Counted from the stretch's first letter, positions 50,214 through 62,802 are shown. The stretch: 64,000 nucleotides of DNA from Streptosporangium sp. NBC_01495 (GCF_036250735.1 NZ_CP109430.1:2914001-2978000), one strand, 5' to 3'. Translations and numbers: made by a program. Notes: generated by a model not told the origin, from the letters alone.

Positions 50214-50670
50214 GGAGCGCCTTTCGCAGGAGAAATGATATCCCCGCTAATAAACTCAAAAAAGTCGTTAAATGTCAATCAAGAAGAGTGGTTCTGTGAC
50301 ACGATACGGAAGGGTGAGGAGCATCATAAAATCAGCATGAAATGCGGTGATATAGCCCGCCTAATACTCTGTCCGTGAATCGTGACCATCTTGTTGTCAT
50401 GCTTCCTGACGGTGGTCGTGGCGGTCAACGGGGCCGGATGCGGTGGCGTCTCCGGCACGGCCGGGGCCGGCGGGCGACGACCCGGCCGTCTCCACCGTCT
50501 TTTCGCGCGGAATGGGCGACTTTCCCGTCGGCGAATTGGCGAACCGGCGAATCGTGAGCCGGCGAATGGCCGGACCGCCCGGACGTGACCGTCGAACCCG
50601 GCGACCGGAGGCGTTCCGGTGGGGCCGCGCGGCAAGGGGAGGACAGGGCCTCAGGTGTTCCGGGGCTCTC
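50214..50670. other. Intergenic region upstream of the lanthipeptide cluster
   Basis: The stretch from about 50230 to 50400 is the most AT-rich of the area and is the likely promoter region of the histidine kinase/lanKC operon. A short plus-strand frame from 50382 (MTILLSCFLTVVVAVNG) starts like a signal peptide but turns into Arg-rich nonsense; it is not called. The rest contains gcgaat/ccggcgaat-type short repeats and no gene. Confidence 0.4.
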
Positions 50671-51384
50671 TCAGATGAGCCTGAGCGCCGAGGGAAGCAG
50701 CAGGTAGGCCCCGGCCACCAGGCACGCGCCCGCCACCACCAGGAACAGGAACACCCAGAACCCGCCGGGCAGGAAGGTCAGCCTGGCGAGCTGGTCGGCG
50801 TCGGAGTCGGGCGCCTGGTGGCGGCGCCGCTTACGCTGGAGCTCCACGATCGGCCGTACGCCTCCCAGCAGCAGGAACCACACGGCCAGATAGGCCAGGA
50901 CCGCGTCCATGTCGGGCGCCGCGTACCAGGTGAAGGCGAAGATCGCGCCCCCGGTGACCAGCAGGCTCACCACGCCGAACAGGTTGCGGATCAGCAGCAG
51001 CATGCAGAACAGCAGCCCGATCACCATCGTGATCAGCACCGCCACGTAGCCGGAGGCGGTCAGCCACGCCCCGCCCAGCCCCAGCAGGGATGGGGCGACG
51101 TAGCCGGCGGCGGCGGTCAGGATCATGCCGAATCCCCGGGGCTTGCCCCTGGTCAGGGTCACGCCCGAGGTGTCGGAGTGCAGCCGGATGCCCTCCAGCT
51201 TGCGCCGGGTGAGCAACGCCACCAACGCGTGCCCGCCCTCGTGGGCGATGGTGATCAGCCCCCGCGACAGCTGCCACGAGGTGGACCACGACACCACGCC
51301 CAGCGCGGCCAGGGCGGACAGCAGCACGACCCACAGGGGCGGCCCGGAACGGGTCGTGGTCAGGGTCACCCAGAGGTCGGACAA
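50671..51384 (-). CDS. M50-family membrane metallopeptidase (site-2-protease-like)
   Basis: 237 residues from a TTG at 51384 preceded by AAGGAGA at about 9 nt. The zinc motif is H48-E-G-G-H52 in TIAHEGGHALVALL, inside a membrane helix, with about five further helices (FGMILTAAAGYVAPSLLGLG, YVAVLITMVIGLLFCMLLL, WVFLFLVVAGACLVAGAYLL). It matches actinobacterial M50 family proteins of similar length. The substrate is unknown. A GTG six codons downstream of the TTG is an alternative start. Transcribed alone. Confidence 0.85.
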   Translation of the reverse strand: MSDLWVTLTTTRSGPPLWVVLLSALAALGVVSWSTSWQLSRGLITIAHEGGHALVALLTRRKLEGIRLHSDTSGVTLTRGKPRGFGMILTAAAGYVAPSLLGLGGAWLTASGYVAVLITMVIGLLFCMLLLIRNLFGVVSLLVTGGAIFAFTWYAAPDMDAVLAYLAVWFLLLGGVRPIVELQRKRRRHQAPDSDADQLARLTFLPGGFWVFLFLVVAGACLVAGAYLLLPSALRLI

Positions 51385-51637
51385 CGCTCGTTTCTCCTTC
51401 GCGGCGTGGGAGCAAAGCGTCCCACGACTTCCGGTGTGCTGGCGATAAAGTCGGAACCGTGCCGAGCGTGATTCCCGAACATCCCCCACCCGTACGCCCG
51501 CCGGCTTCACGTGCTCGACCGGCTCGGGCTCGGCGACGACCGGCTCCGTGCGGTGTGCTGGAACAACGTGGACAATCTCCTCGACCTTTCCGCGCACTAC
51601 ACTCGGTCGGCAGGACATTGATGACCGGGAGAAACTC

Positions 51638-52114
51638 GTGAACGATCGGAACGCCGAGCTCATCAAGACGTTCTACGAGGCCTTCGCGCGCCGCGACGCC
51701 GACGCGATGGAACTCTGCTACCACCCCGACGCCACCTTCGGTGACCCCGTCTTCCAGGACCTCGAAGGACGCGACAGGGTCATGGGCATGTGGCGGATGC
51801 TGCTGGGCCGCAGCGCCGACCTCGACGTGACCGTCCGCGACATCACCGCCCGCCCGCACGAGGGCACGGCGCACTGGACCGGTCGTTACACCTTCGGCAA
51901 GACAGGCAGGAAGGTCGTCAACGAGGTCGACGCCCTCTTTCGCTTCGAGGACGGCCTGATCGTCCGCCACCACGACGACTTCGACCTCAGGCGCTGGTCC
52001 AAGATGGCGATGGGCCGGCCGGTCGGTATCGTCCTCGGCTGGACCCCGATGCTCAGGGCGAAGATCCGTACCACCGCGATGCGGTCGCTGCAGGAGTTCA
52101 TGAGCGCCCGATGA
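51638..52114 (+). CDS. NTF2/SnoaL-like protein
   Basis: 158 residues from GTG 51638 after GGGAGAAACTC. The cone-shaped NTF2 fold is indicated by ELIKTFYEAFARRDADAMEL, HPDATFGDPVFQDLEGRDRV, TAHWTGRYTFGKTGRKVVNE and FEDGLIVRHHDDFDLRRWSK. Members act as isomerases, cyclases or ligand binders; no active site assignment is possible. Ends 10 bp before the CorA gene, so both are probably one operon. Confidence 0.85.
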   Translation: MNDRNAELIKTFYEAFARRDADAMELCYHPDATFGDPVFQDLEGRDRVMGMWRMLLGRSADLDVTVRDITARPHEGTAHWTGRYTFGKTGRKVVNEVDALFRFEDGLIVRHHDDFDLRRWSKMAMGRPVGIVLGWTPMLRAKIRTTAMRSLQEFMSAR

Positions 52115-52124
52115 GGAGAGACGC

Positions 52125-53270
52125 GTGACCGACCGGCGAATGCGGGGCCTGCGGAGCCTGATGCGCGGGCGTCCCGGCACCGGTCAGGAGTCTCCCGAGC
52201 GGTCGATGGACCCCAGGTCCGTCGGCGACGGGAGGCCGGTCCCGCCCCGCTCGCGCGTCATCGACAACGCGATCTACGTCAACGGTCATCGCGCCGCCAC
52301 CCCCGAGTCGCTGCCCGAGGCCTTCGAGTGCCTGAAGAACACCCCGGAGAGCATGGCCTGGATCGGCTTCTACCGGCCGGAGGAGAACGTCATCCTCAAC
52401 GTCGCCGAGGAGTTCGACCTGCACGAGCTGGCGGTCGAGGACGCCATCGTCGCCCACCAGCGGCCCAAGGCCGACCGCTACGGAGACACCCTGTTCGTGG
52501 TGCTCCGCCCGGCCCGCTATCTCGACGAGGCCGAGGAGGTCGACTTCGGCGAGCTGCACGTCTTCGTCGGCCGTAACTTCGTGATCACCGTACGGCACAG
52601 CGAGGCGCCTGACCTGTCCCAGGTCCGCCGCCGCATGCAGCACGACCCCGAGCTGCTCGGCCAGGGCCCGCAGGCGGTGCTCTACGCCATCCTCGACGCG
52701 GTCGTGGACGGCTACGCCCCCGTGGTCGCCGGCCTGCAGAACGACATCGACGAGATCGAGGTCCAGGTCTTCGGCAACGAGCCCGGGGTCTCCCGCCGCA
52801 TCTACGAGCTGTCGCGCGAGGTGATCGAGTTCCAGCGGGCCACCCAGCCGCTCCTCGGCATGATCGAGGGCTTCATCGCGGGGGCCGCCAAATACGGGGT
52901 GGACCAGGAGCTGCAGAGATACCTGCGGGACGTGGCCGACCACGCGATCACCGTCGCCGAGCGGGTCGGCGGCTTCCGCCAGATGCTCCACGACATCCTC
53001 GTGGTCAACTCGACGATGGTCGCCCAGGCCCAGAACGAGCACATGACCAAGCTCACCGAGGCGAGCAACGCCCAGAACGAGGAGGTCAAGCGGATCTCCG
53101 CCTGGGCCGCGATCCTGTTCGCCCCCACCCTCGTCGGCACCATCTACGGCATGAACTTCGACGTGATGCCCGAGATCCACTGGAAGTGGGGCTACCCCTT
53201 CGCGGTCCTGCTCATGGCGGGCGTCTGCCTCACCCTCTATCTGGTGTTCAAACGCCGCGACTGGCTATGA
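52125..53270 (+). CDS. corA: CorA-family magnesium/cobalt transporter
   Basis: 381 residues from GTG 52125 after GAGGAGAGACGC. A large cytoplasmic alpha/beta and coiled-coil domain is followed by two C-terminal membrane helices; the signature YGMNFD sits at the end of the first (AAILFAPTLVGTIYGMNFDV) and the loop carries MPEIHWKWGYP. This is the homopentameric CorA Mg2+ channel layout. Probably co-transcribed with the NTF2-like gene; followed by a bidirectional hairpin. Confidence 0.95.
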   Translation: MTDRRMRGLRSLMRGRPGTGQESPERSMDPRSVGDGRPVPPRSRVIDNAIYVNGHRAATPESLPEAFECLKNTPESMAWIGFYRPEENVILNVAEEFDLHELAVEDAIVAHQRPKADRYGDTLFVVLRPARYLDEAEEVDFGELHVFVGRNFVITVRHSEAPDLSQVRRRMQHDPELLGQGPQAVLYAILDAVVDGYAPVVAGLQNDIDEIEVQVFGNEPGVSRRIYELSREVIEFQRATQPLLGMIEGFIAGAAKYGVDQELQRYLRDVADHAITVAERVGGFRQMLHDILVVNSTMVAQAQNEHMTKLTEASNAQNEEVKRISAWAAILFAPTLVGTIYGMNFDVMPEIHWKWGYPFAVLLMAGVCLTLYLVFKRRDWL

Positions 53271-53273
53271 CCC

Positions 53274-53308
53274 CGTCGGGCCACGGACCACCGGCCCGGG
53301 GCCCGACG
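53274..53308. terminator. Hairpin between convergent corA and coiled-coil gene
   Basis: 9-bp perfect arms CGTCGGGCC / GGCCCGACG around 17 nt, in the 45-bp gap between two convergent genes, so it can terminate both. Confidence 0.6.
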
Positions 53309-53315
53309 ATGAGAA

Positions 53316-53699
53316 TCAGCCGAGCTTGGTCAGAATCAGATCCAGCTTGCCTTCCATGGAGTCCATCCGGCCCTCCATGGACTCCATCCGGCCTTCGAGG
53401 GAGTCCATCCGGGTGTTCATCCTCATCTCAAGGTTGCCGACCTTGCTGTCAAGGTTGTCCACCTTGGTCTCCAGGCCGTCCACCTTGGTGGAGAGCGCGG
53501 AGAGATCCTCCTTGGTGGCCATCCGGTTCATGATCTCTTCGAACATCGGCGCGGTGTAGGTCATGACCTCCTCGCGGATGATCTTGGGGAGATCGTGCAG
53601 GGTCTCCTTGATGTCCGCCAGGTCCTCACCGGTCCTGAAAGCCCAGGCCTCCAGGTCCACCACACGCTGAACGGTGCTCTTGGTCGCCACGTCGGGCAT
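53316..53699 (-). CDS. Coiled-coil protein with heptad repeats (127 aa)
   Basis: From the ATG at 53699 (AGCAGGAGGTAAC, a very strong ribosome-binding site). The first 70 residues are helical (RVVDLEAWAFRTGEDLADIK). The last 60 are near-perfect heptads (DGLETKVDNLDSKVGNLEMR, then SLEGRMESMEGRMDSMEGKL), a parallel coiled coil. No membrane segment or known family was recognised. Convergent with corA and not clearly connected to the E1 gene 137 bp upstream. Confidence 0.75.
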   Translation of the reverse strand: MPDVATKSTVQRVVDLEAWAFRTGEDLADIKETLHDLPKIIREEVMTYTAPMFEEIMNRMATKEDLSALSTKVDGLETKVDNLDSKVGNLEMRMNTRMDSLEGRMESMEGRMDSMEGKLDLILTKLG

Positions 53700-53835
53700 G
53701 TTACCTCCTGCTCGGGGGAATGGAGGGACGGTCTGCCGACGGGCCGGGGTCATGACCCGTGACGGCGTGCGACCAATTGAACACGTTCCGGTGTGGGGGT
53801 GGGGTCGATTCGGGGATTCCGAACCGGAGGGCGGG

Positions 53836-56052
<2,217 letters not shown>

Positions 56053-56444
56053 AGCCCGATTATGTCCCCCATCGACGGATGCCGTCCTGAACCTTGACAT
56101 CTTTGGTGCGCACATGGTGGTGGACCGATCGTGCTTAACCACTATTCATGACAGCTTGTCAGGCATGATTTTACGGTCCGTCCGATGAAATGAGCGGGAA
56201 CTCCGGAGCCGGAACTCCCAGGCAGGGGCGGGCGGGCCGAAGGCGCGGGAGCGCCCCGGACGGTGTGCGCGCATTCGTTTCCTGGCCCTGTGTTCCGATC
56301 CGTGAGTATCCAGCCCCCTGTTGCCACAAGCCGTTCCCGCTGCGGACTTCCCGTGGAGGGTGTCTTTGCCATCGGCGGGTACGGCGGCTGCCAGCATCTT
56401 CGGAGTTCACGTCCATCCCATCAGTCACATGAGTGGAGACACAC
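56053..56444. promoter_or_regulatory. Divergent promoter region between E1 and proline-rich protein
   Basis: No gene seen. Contains an inverted repeat TGACA-GCT-TGTCA at 56149-56161 in an AT-richer stretch (56135-56175) and a GC-rich second half without recognisable content. Confidence 0.4.
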
Positions 56445-57077
56445 ATGCTTGGAAAACTGATTCTCACCGGGGCGGTGGGGGCGGTCGTCATGCTGCCGGC
56501 CACCGCCCACGCCGTCGTGCCGTTTCCGGATACGGCGCCGTCCGTCACGGCGCTTTCCGCCGGCACGCCGGTCCCCGGGATACCGGCCCCCGCCGCACCG
56601 GCCACCGGGAGGGCGCCGGCGCCCGGGAACCCACCGGTGCCGGGGGCCGCGTCGATGTCCGCGCTGTCACCCTCGGTCGCGACGCCGCCGCCCGCCCCGC
56701 AGCCCGCGGCCGGGGTGCCCACGGCCTCGGTGCCCGGGACTCCGCCACCGCCCGACACGACCCCACCCGGCGCCACCCCGCCTGGCACCACCCCACCCGG
56801 CACCACCCCGCCGCCCGACACGACCCCGCCGGTCGACACCACTCCGCCTGGCAGTACCCCGCCGGTCGACGGCACCCCGCCCGGCACCACCCCGCCGGTC
56901 GTCGTGCCCCCCGAGGTCGCACCGCCCGTGGTCGCCCCGCCGGTCCAGGTCGCACCGTACCCGGTGGTCTTCGCCGCGCCGGGTACGCCGCTCGTGGTCG
57001 CGTCGGCCGTGGCCGCCTGGGCGGGAGCGCTCTGCTCGCCGGTCGGCGTCGCGACCGTGGCCGCTCCGTGCCTGTGA
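56445..57077 (+). CDS. Secreted proline/threonine-rich repetitive protein
   Basis: 210 residues from ATG 56445 after GTGGAGACACAC. Signal peptide MLGKLILTGAVGAVVMLPAT with cleavage near AHA. The mature part is almost entirely Pro, Ala, Val, Gly and Thr, including TPPG, TTPPG and TTPPVD repeats (about residues 95-150). It ends with a hydrophobic segment (PLVVASAVAAWAGALCSPVG) and two Cys. It could be a surface or cell-wall-spanning linker protein. No enzyme domain is present. Confidence 0.75.
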   Translation: MLGKLILTGAVGAVVMLPATAHAVVPFPDTAPSVTALSAGTPVPGIPAPAAPATGRAPAPGNPPVPGAASMSALSPSVATPPPAPQPAAGVPTASVPGTPPPPDTTPPGATPPGTTPPGTTPPPDTTPPVDTTPPGSTPPVDGTPPGTTPPVVVPPEVAPPVVAPPVQVAPYPVVFAAPGTPLVVASAVAAWAGALCSPVGVATVAAPCL

Positions 57078-57251
57078 CCGGTTCACGCCGGTGACCGGCC
57101 CGCGTTCGTGACCGCCCGGCGCCGATGACATGCCGGTGACCGTGCTGGTGATCATGTCGACGACCGTGCCGGTTACCGGTCGCCGTACCGCTCCGGCGGG
57201 CTCGTGCGGCCCGTGCGGACCCCCTCCCGGCTCAGGCCGGTTCTGAGCGCC

Positions 57252-57274
57252 CTCCCGCCGCCCCCGGGCGGGAG
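57252..57274 (+). terminator. Hairpin after proline-rich gene
   Basis: 8-bp perfect arms CTCCCGCC / GGCGGGAG with a 7-nt loop, in the 57078-57388 gap. That gap otherwise holds short degenerate GTGACCG/CCGGTGAC repeats and a small inverted repeat ACAAGA-AGAG-TCTTGT (57304-57319), possibly an operator of the stress-protein gene. Confidence 0.55.
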
Positions 57275-57388
57275 AAGGCATCTTTGCCGATACGAGCCGC
57301 AAAACAAGAAGAGTCTTGTGAAAGCAAGCCCTTCTTGACGGGCGGATCGGAGAAGGATGGAAAGGAGTGACGCGGGAGAGGAGCCGCA

Positions 57389-58255
57389 ATGCCGGTACGG
57401 GACGAGGGACGACCGGTGGTCGTCGGATACGACGGCTCGGCGGAGAGCCGGATGGCCCTGCGATGGGCAGTCGAGGACGCCCGCCTGAGATTTCTTCCGC
57501 TGCTCGTCTGCCACGCCTGGCAGTGGCCCTACCCCAGGCTCTCCCTCGCCCCGGAGACCACCGAGGTCGTACGCCGCATGGGCAGGCGCGTCCTTGAGAG
57601 CGGGCTGATGATGGCGCGGGAACTGGCGCCCAGGGTGCCGCTGCGCGGGCAGCTGGTGGAGGGAACCCCGGCCGCGGCCCTGGTGGGCCTGTCGAACTCC
57701 GCGGAGCTGATCGCGATCGGCCCGCGTGGCGCCGGAGGTCCCGACGAGTTGCGGATCGGCTCGACCGTCGAGGTCGCCGCGCACGCCCACTGCCCGGTGG
57801 CCGTCGTCAGGCGGCCCGGCCACCCGCGCGCCGGCCGTGTGGCGATCGCGGTGGAGGACGCCGGCATCGACTCGCCGGAGTTGGGCATCGCCTTCGAGGA
57901 GGCGAGGCTGCGCAGGGCGGCGTTGCTGATCATCTGCCTCTACTCCGAGGACGTCGGTGACATCAGGTCGACGTCGGTCCGTTTCAACACCAACGTCGCG
58001 GTGTGGGAGGAGAAGTATCCCCTGGTGGAGGTGGAGACCATGATCGAGACGCGGCCCCACGTCGAGGTGCTCCGCCACGCGGCCGACCGTTCGGACCTGC
58101 TGGTGGTTCCCGACCGGGAGCGTCACGACCCGCTGGACCCCGCCATCGGCCCGGTCTGCCAGGTGATGCTGCGCGAGGCGCCGTGCACGGTCGTGGTGAC
58201 CCCCTCGCAGGCGTGGAGCCCGTCCAGGCGAGGGGAACTCTTCGCTAGAAGTTAG
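57389..58255 (+). CDS. Universal stress protein, two UspA domains
   Basis: 288 residues from ATG 57389 after GAGAGGAGCCGCA. Two tandem Usp domains: the first opens with VVVGYDGSAESRMALRWAVE and keeps the ATP-binding loop (AIGPRGAGGPDELRIGSTV). The second opens with VAIAVEDAGIDSPELGIAF and lacks the GxxGxxxxxxxxxG(S/T) loop, so probably only the first binds nucleotide. Convergent with the TetR gene; the two stop codons are 6 bp apart. Confidence 0.9.
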   Translation: MPVRDEGRPVVVGYDGSAESRMALRWAVEDARLRFLPLLVCHAWQWPYPRLSLAPETTEVVRRMGRRVLESGLMMARELAPRVPLRGQLVEGTPAAALVGLSNSAELIAIGPRGAGGPDELRIGSTVEVAAHAHCPVAVVRRPGHPRAGRVAIAVEDAGIDSPELGIAFEEARLRRAALLIICLYSEDVGDIRSTSVRFNTNVAVWEEKYPLVEVETMIETRPHVEVLRHAADRSDLLVVPDRERHDPLDPAIGPVCQVMLREAPCTVVVTPSQAWSPSRRGELFARS

Positions 58256-58261
58256 CAATCC

Positions 58262-58861
58262 CTAACCCTGGGCGGCGGCCAGCGCCGCACGGGCCATGCC
58301 GCGCAGCAGCTCGGCCATCGCCGCGGGCGGCAACTCGCCCGCGCTGTGCGGGGTGGAGTTGAGCAATCCGAAGACGGCGTGGGTCGCGGCGCGCAGCCCT
58401 GCCTGGGGGCGCCCCGGGTAGAGCTCGCTCAGCACGGTGACCCACTCCTCGACGTACAGCCGCTGCAGCCTGCGGATCCGCCGCCGCGCGGGCTCGGGGA
58501 CGTTGCCGAGTTCCCTGTCGTGCACGGTGATCAGTGCCGGGTGGCTGAGTGCGAACTCGATCTGGCAGCTCAGCAGGGCGTCCAGCGCCTGCTCGGCGTC
58601 GGCGGCCTCGGTCACGCGGCGCGCGCCCGAGGTGTGCAGCCGCTCGCTGACGTCCAGCAGCATCTCGGCGAGCAGGGCCTCCTTGCCGCTGAAGTGCCGG
58701 TAGAGGGCCGGGCCCGAGGTGCCGACCGCGCCGCCGATGTCCTCGATCGAGACGCCGTGGAAGCCGCGCGCGGCGAACAGCTCCGCCGCGGCGTCCAGGA
58801 TCTCCGTGCGCCGGGAGCCACGGTTGCGGGTGGAGGGCTGAACAGTCGTCACCTCTCGCAT
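58262..58861 (-). CDS. TetR-family regulator, probably of the leucine-catabolism operon
   Basis: 199 residues. The N-terminal helix-turn-helix (RRTEILDAAAELFAARGFHG, VSIEDIGGAVGTSGPALYRH, FSGKEALLAEML) is standard TetR. The ligand-binding domain is helical, with LQRLYVEEWVTVLSELYPG. It diverges from the acyl-CoA carboxylase operon across a short AT-rich region with GTTA/TAAC words. Regulators at this position in actinomycetes usually respond to acyl-CoA intermediates; that is inferred from context. Confidence 0.9.
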   Translation of the reverse strand: MREVTTVQPSTRNRGSRRTEILDAAAELFAARGFHGVSIEDIGGAVGTSGPALYRHFSGKEALLAEMLLDVSERLHTSGARRVTEAADAEQALDALLSCQIEFALSHPALITVHDRELGNVPEPARRRIRRLQRLYVEEWVTVLSELYPGRPQAGLRAATHAVFGLLNSTPHSAGELPPAAMAELLRGMARAALAAAQG

Positions 58862-58895
58862 GGTAGACGGTAACGTTAATAATGACTAACATCTG
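58862..58895. promoter_or_regulatory. Probable TetR operator/promoter of the acyl-CoA carboxylase operon
   Basis: AT-rich segment with a perfect 8-bp palindrome TAACGTTA at 58871-58878 and TAAC again at 58887-58890, giving GTTA-N8-TAAC. It lies directly upstream of both the TetR start and the carboxylase promoter. Confidence 0.5.
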
Positions 58896-58985
58896 CGGTG
58901 AAGTGATGACCGGTGACCGGTGGCGACGGAGCCAGACGGGCCGGGCACGCCGGATATACCGGATATGCCGGACGGGGAGGCTCGA

Positions 58986-60554
58986 ATGAGTGGCTGGCCG
59001 GTGCTGCGGAGCGCCTGCGACCCGGGTGACGAGGGTTTCAAGCGCAACGCCGAGGTCAACGAGCGCCTCGTCGCCGATCTCGGGGAACGCGTCGCCGTGG
59101 CGGGTCTGGGCGGCCCGGAGAGGTCGCGCGCCCGGCACGTCTCCCGGGGCAAGCTGCTGCCCCGCGACCGCGTCGACTCCCTGCTCGACCCAGGCTCGCG
59201 CTTCCTGGAGCTCTCCCAGCTGGCCGCCAACGGCATGTACGGTGACGCGGCCCCCGCCGCCGGGATCATCACCGGGGTGGGCCGCGTCTCCGGGCGCGAG
59301 TGCGTGGTCGTCGCCAACGACGCCACCGTCAAGGGCGGCACCTACTACCCGATCACCGTCAAGAAGCACCTGCGGGCCCAGGAGGTCGCCCTCCACAACA
59401 ACCTGCCGTGCGTCTACCTCGTCGACTCGGGGGGCGCGTTCCTGCCCAGGCAGGACGAGGTCTTCCCCGACCGCGAGCACTTCGGCCGGATCTTCTACAA
59501 CCAGGCCACCATGTCGGCGCGCGGCATCCCGCAGATCGCCGCGGTCCTCGGCTCCTGCACGGCGGGCGGCGCGTACGTCCCGGCGATGAGCGACGAGGCG
59601 GTGATCGTCCGCAACCAGGGCACGATCTTCCTCGGCGGCCCGCCGCTGGTGAAGGCCGCCACCGGCGAGGAGGTCAGCGCCGAGGAGCTGGGCGGCGGCG
59701 ACCTGCACGCCCGCGTCAGCGGCGTCACCGACCACCTCGCCGACGACGACCGCCACGCGCTGCGGATCGTCCGCGACATCGTCTCCACCCTCGCGCCGCG
59801 CACCCCCCCGCCCTGGGAGCGCGCGCCCTCGGAGGAGCCCGCGCACGACCCTCGCGACCTGTACGGCATCGTCCCCGCCGACACCCGCACGCCCTACGAC
59901 GTCCGCGAGCTCATCGCCCGGATCGTCGACGGCAGCAGGTTCGGCGAGTTCAAGGCCGAGTACGGCGCCACGCTCGTCACCGGGTTCGCCCGCCTCCACG
60001 GCCACCCCGTGGGGATCGTCGCCAACAACGGCATCCTGTTCGGCGAGTCGGCGCTCAAGGGCGCCCACTTCATCGAGCTGTGCGACCGGCGCAACATCCC
60101 GCTGGTGTTCCTGCAGAACATCAGCGGGTTCATGGTCGGCAGGGCGTACGAGGCGGGCGGCATCGCCAAGCACGGCGCGAAGATGGTCACCGCCGTCGCC
60201 TGCGCCCGGGTGCCCAAGTTCACCGTGGTCGTCGGCGGCTCGTTCGGGGCCGGCAACTACGCGATGGCCGGGCGCGCCTACTCGCCTCGGTTCCTGTGGA
60301 TGTGGCCGGGAGCCCGCATCTCGGTGATGGGCGGCGAGCAGGCCGCCAACGTCCTGTCCACCGTGGGCGACGCCGACCCCGACGCCATCCGCGCGCAGTA
60401 CGAGGAACAGGGCAACCCCTACTACTCCACCGCCCGCCTCTGGGACGACGGGGTCATCGACCCCCTCGACACCCGTACCGTCCTGGGCCTGGCCCTGTCC
60501 GCCTCGGCCAACGCCCCCCTCGAACCCGTCGGCTACGGCGTCTTCCGGATGTGA
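58986..60554 (+). CDS. Acyl-CoA carboxylase beta subunit (methylcrotonyl-CoA type)
   Basis: 522 residues from ATG 58986 after GGGGAGGCTCG. A complete carboxyltransferase subunit: [79 protein letters not shown] and [31 protein letters not shown] and the neighbours (HMG-CoA lyase, acyl-CoA dehydrogenase) point to 3-methylcrotonyl-CoA as substrate, i.e. leucine breakdown. It pairs with the biotin subunit encoded next. Confidence 0.92.
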   Translation: MSGWPVLRSACDPGDEGFKRNAEVNERLVADLGERVAVAGLGGPERSRARHVSRGKLLPRDRVDSLLDPGSRFLELSQLAANGMYGDAAPAAGIITGVGRVSGRECVVVANDATVKGGTYYPITVKKHLRAQEVALHNNLPCVYLVDSGGAFLPRQDEVFPDREHFGRIFYNQATMSARGIPQIAAVLGSCTAGGAYVPAMSDEAVIVRNQGTIFLGGPPLVKAATGEEVSAEELGGGDLHARVSGVTDHLADDDRHALRIVRDIVSTLAPRTPPPWERAPSEEPAHDPRDLYGIVPADTRTPYDVRELIARIVDGSRFGEFKAEYGATLVTGFARLHGHPVGIVANNGILFGESALKGAHFIELCDRRNIPLVFLQNISGFMVGRAYEAGGIAKHGAKMVTAVACARVPKFTVVVGGSFGAGNYAMAGRAYSPRFLWMWPGARISVMGGEQAANVLSTVGDADPDAIRAQYEEQGNPYYSTARLWDDGVIDPLDTRTVLGLALSASANAPLEPVGYGVFRM

Positions 60555-60562
60555 CCCCACCC

Positions 60563-62602
60563 ATGACCCACTCACCGCCACCCCGTCGGATGTTCGACAC
60601 CGTCCTCGTCGCCAACCGCGGCGAGATCGCCCTGCGGATCACCCGCACCCTCAGGAGGCTGGGCATCCGCTCCGTCGCCGTGCACAGCGACGCCGACGCC
60701 GGGGCGCGGCACGTCCGCGAGGCCGACGTCGCGGTGCGGCTCGCCGGAGGTTACCTCGACGCCGACGGCATCCTCGCCGCCGCCGCGGCGACCGGCGCCC
60801 AGGCGGTGCACCCCGGGTACGGCTTCCTCGCCGAGAACGCGGCCTTCGCCCGGCGCTGCGCGGCGGCCGGGCTCGTCTTCGTCGGCCCGCCGCCGGAGGC
60901 CGTGGAGGCGATGGGCGACAAGATCCGCGCCAAGGCCACTGTCTCCGCGGCCGGTGTCCCCGTCGTCCCCGGCGGCGCCGAGCCCGACGACGACCTGGCC
61001 GAGGCGGCCGGGCGGGTCGGCTTCCCCGCGCTGATCAAGCCCTCGGCGGGCGGCGGGGGCAAGGGCATGGTGCTCGTGCGCTCCGCCGCGGAGCTGCCGG
61101 AGGCGCTGGCGTCCGCCCGCCGCACGGCCGCCGCCGCGTTCGGCGACGCGACCCTGCTGATCGAGCGGTTCGTGGAGAACCCCCGGCACATCGAGATCCA
61201 GGTGATGGCCGACGCGCACGGCGGCGTCATCCACCTGGGCGAGCGCGAGTGCAGCCTCCAGCGCCGCCATCAGAAGATCGTCGAGGAGGCGCCGTCCCCG
61301 CTCCTCGACGCCGCGACCAGGGCCGCGATGGGCGCGGCGGCGGTCGAGGCCGCCAGGTCCGTCGGCTACACCGGCGCCGGGACGGTCGAGTTCATCGTCC
61401 AGGGCGCGACCGGCGACTACTACTTCATGGAGATGAACACCCGCCTGCAGGTCGAGCACCCCGTCACCGAGCTGGTCACCGGCCTGGACCTGGTCGAGCT
61501 GCAGCTCAGGGTCGCCGCCGGCGAGCCTCTCCCGCTCACCCAGGACGAGGTGCGCCTCGACGGCCACGCCGTCGAGGCCCGCGTCTACGCCGAGGACCCC
61601 TCCCGCGGCTTCCTGCCGACCGGCGGCCGGGTCCTCGCGCTGCGCGAGCCGCCGGGGGTGCGGGTCGACTCCGGGCTGATGGCCGGGGGTCTGGTCGGCA
61701 GCGACTACGACCCGATGCTGTCGAAGGTCATCGCCTGGGGCCCCGACAGGGCGGCGGCCCTGCGGCGGCTCGACAGCGCGCTCGCGGCCACGGCCGTGCT
61801 CGGGGTGCCCACCAACATCGCCTTCCTGAGGGCCCTGATCGGCCACCCCGCCGTGGTCGCCGGAGACCTCGACACCGGCCTGGTCGAGCGCCACCTCGAC
61901 GAGCTGGTCCCCGGCGAGGGCGTCCCCGCCGACGTCCTGGCCGCCGCCGCCCTGGTCCTGCACCACGAGCACGTGCCCGCCGGAGCGCCCGCCGACCCGT
62001 GGGACGTCCCCGACGGCTGGCGGCTGGGCGAGGCGGCCTGGACCGTCTACCGGCTGGAGACCCGCGACGGCGTCTGCGAGCTCAGGGTCCGCGGCCTGCC
62101 CGCCTCGGGAGCCGAGATCCAGCTGCCCGGCGCGGAGACCGTGCGGGCGCGGCTCACCGACGAGGGCGGCGGGAACGACGGGGGCGACAGGAACGACGGG
62201 GGTGGCGGGGGCGGCGGGGGCGCTGACCTGCTCGTCACCCTTGGCGGGACCGCGAGGCGCTACGCCGTCGCCAGGGACGGCGACACCGTCTGGCTCGGCC
62301 GTGACGGCGACGCCTGGGCGCTCACCCGCCGCCACCTGGGCGATCCCGGTGACCGGGCCGGCGCGGGCGGCCCCGGGGACGGGCTGGTCCGCAGCCCGAT
62401 GCCGGGCACCGTCCTGGTGGTGAAGGCCGGCCAGGGGGAGCGGGTCACCGAGGGACAGCCGCTGCTCATCGTGGAGGCGATGAAGATGGAGCACACCGTG
62501 ACCGCGCCGATCGGCGGGGTCGTCGCCGAGCTGCGGGTCCGGGCGGGCCAGGCGGTCGCCATGGACGCCGTGCTGGCCGTGGTCCACGGGGAGGAACCGT
62601 GA
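60563..62602 (+). CDS. Biotin-dependent acyl-CoA carboxylase alpha subunit
   Basis: 679 residues (ATG 60563; an in-frame GTG at 60551 overlapping the upstream stop is also possible). Biotin carboxylase domain about 10-455 ([60 protein letters not shown]). C-terminal biotin carrier domain with Lys641 in EAMKMEH. Between them lies a short low-complexity Gly/Asp/Asn insert (about 534-553). It carboxylates biotin with ATP and bicarbonate and hands CO2 to the beta subunit. Confidence 0.93.
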   Translation: MTHSPPPRRMFDTVLVANRGEIALRITRTLRRLGIRSVAVHSDADAGARHVREADVAVRLAGGYLDADGILAAAAATGAQAVHPGYGFLAENAAFARRCAAAGLVFVGPPPEAVEAMGDKIRAKATVSAAGVPVVPGGAEPDDDLAEAAGRVGFPALIKPSAGGGGKGMVLVRSAAELPEALASARRTAAAAFGDATLLIERFVENPRHIEIQVMADAHGGVIHLGERECSLQRRHQKIVEEAPSPLLDAATRAAMGAAAVEAARSVGYTGAGTVEFIVQGATGDYYFMEMNTRLQVEHPVTELVTGLDLVELQLRVAAGEPLPLTQDEVRLDGHAVEARVYAEDPSRGFLPTGGRVLALREPPGVRVDSGLMAGGLVGSDYDPMLSKVIAWGPDRAAALRRLDSALAATAVLGVPTNIAFLRALIGHPAVVAGDLDTGLVERHLDELVPGEGVPADVLAAAALVLHHEHVPAGAPADPWDVPDGWRLGEAAWTVYRLETRDGVCELRVRGLPASGAEIQLPGAETVRARLTDEGGGNDGGDRNDGGGGGGGGADLLVTLGGTARRYAVARDGDTVWLGRDGDAWALTRRHLGDPGDRAGAGGPGDGLVRSPMPGTVLVVKAGQGERVTEGQPLLIVEAMKMEHTVTAPIGGVVAELRVRAGQAVAMDAVLAVVHGEEP

Positions 62603-62802
62603 CGGGCACCGCGCCGGTCGCGCCGGCCGTATGGGAACGGCCGGTCGCGCCGGCCGTACGGGAACGCCGGGAGATCGCGACGCGGGCGGTCAGATGGGCC
62701 GTGACGCACGACGACGGCGGGGTCACGACCGGATGGGTCGCCGAGGTCGCGACGCCCCCTGCCACGGGGGCCGTGCGGCGCGAGCCGGTGAGGGGGGCAT
62801 GA
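62599..62802 (+). CDS. Possible small linker gene (67 aa), low confidence
   Basis: A short frame filling the gap between the carboxylase alpha and the lyase, with a GTGA overlap at its start and an ATGATG overlap at its end. The product ([40 protein letters not shown]) has weakly repeated segments ([16 protein letters not shown]) and no family. It may be a real coupled peptide or simply an open spacer. Confidence 0.3.
   Translation: MTGTAPVAPAVWERPVAPAVRERREIATRAVRWAVTHDDGGVTTGWVAEVATPPATGAVRREPVRGA

Noticed and set aside
50382-50588. Short plus-strand frame starting MTILLSCFLTVVVAVNG
   Set aside because: It begins like a signal peptide but becomes Arg-rich, has no ribosome-binding site and lies in the likely promoter region of the lanthipeptide operon.
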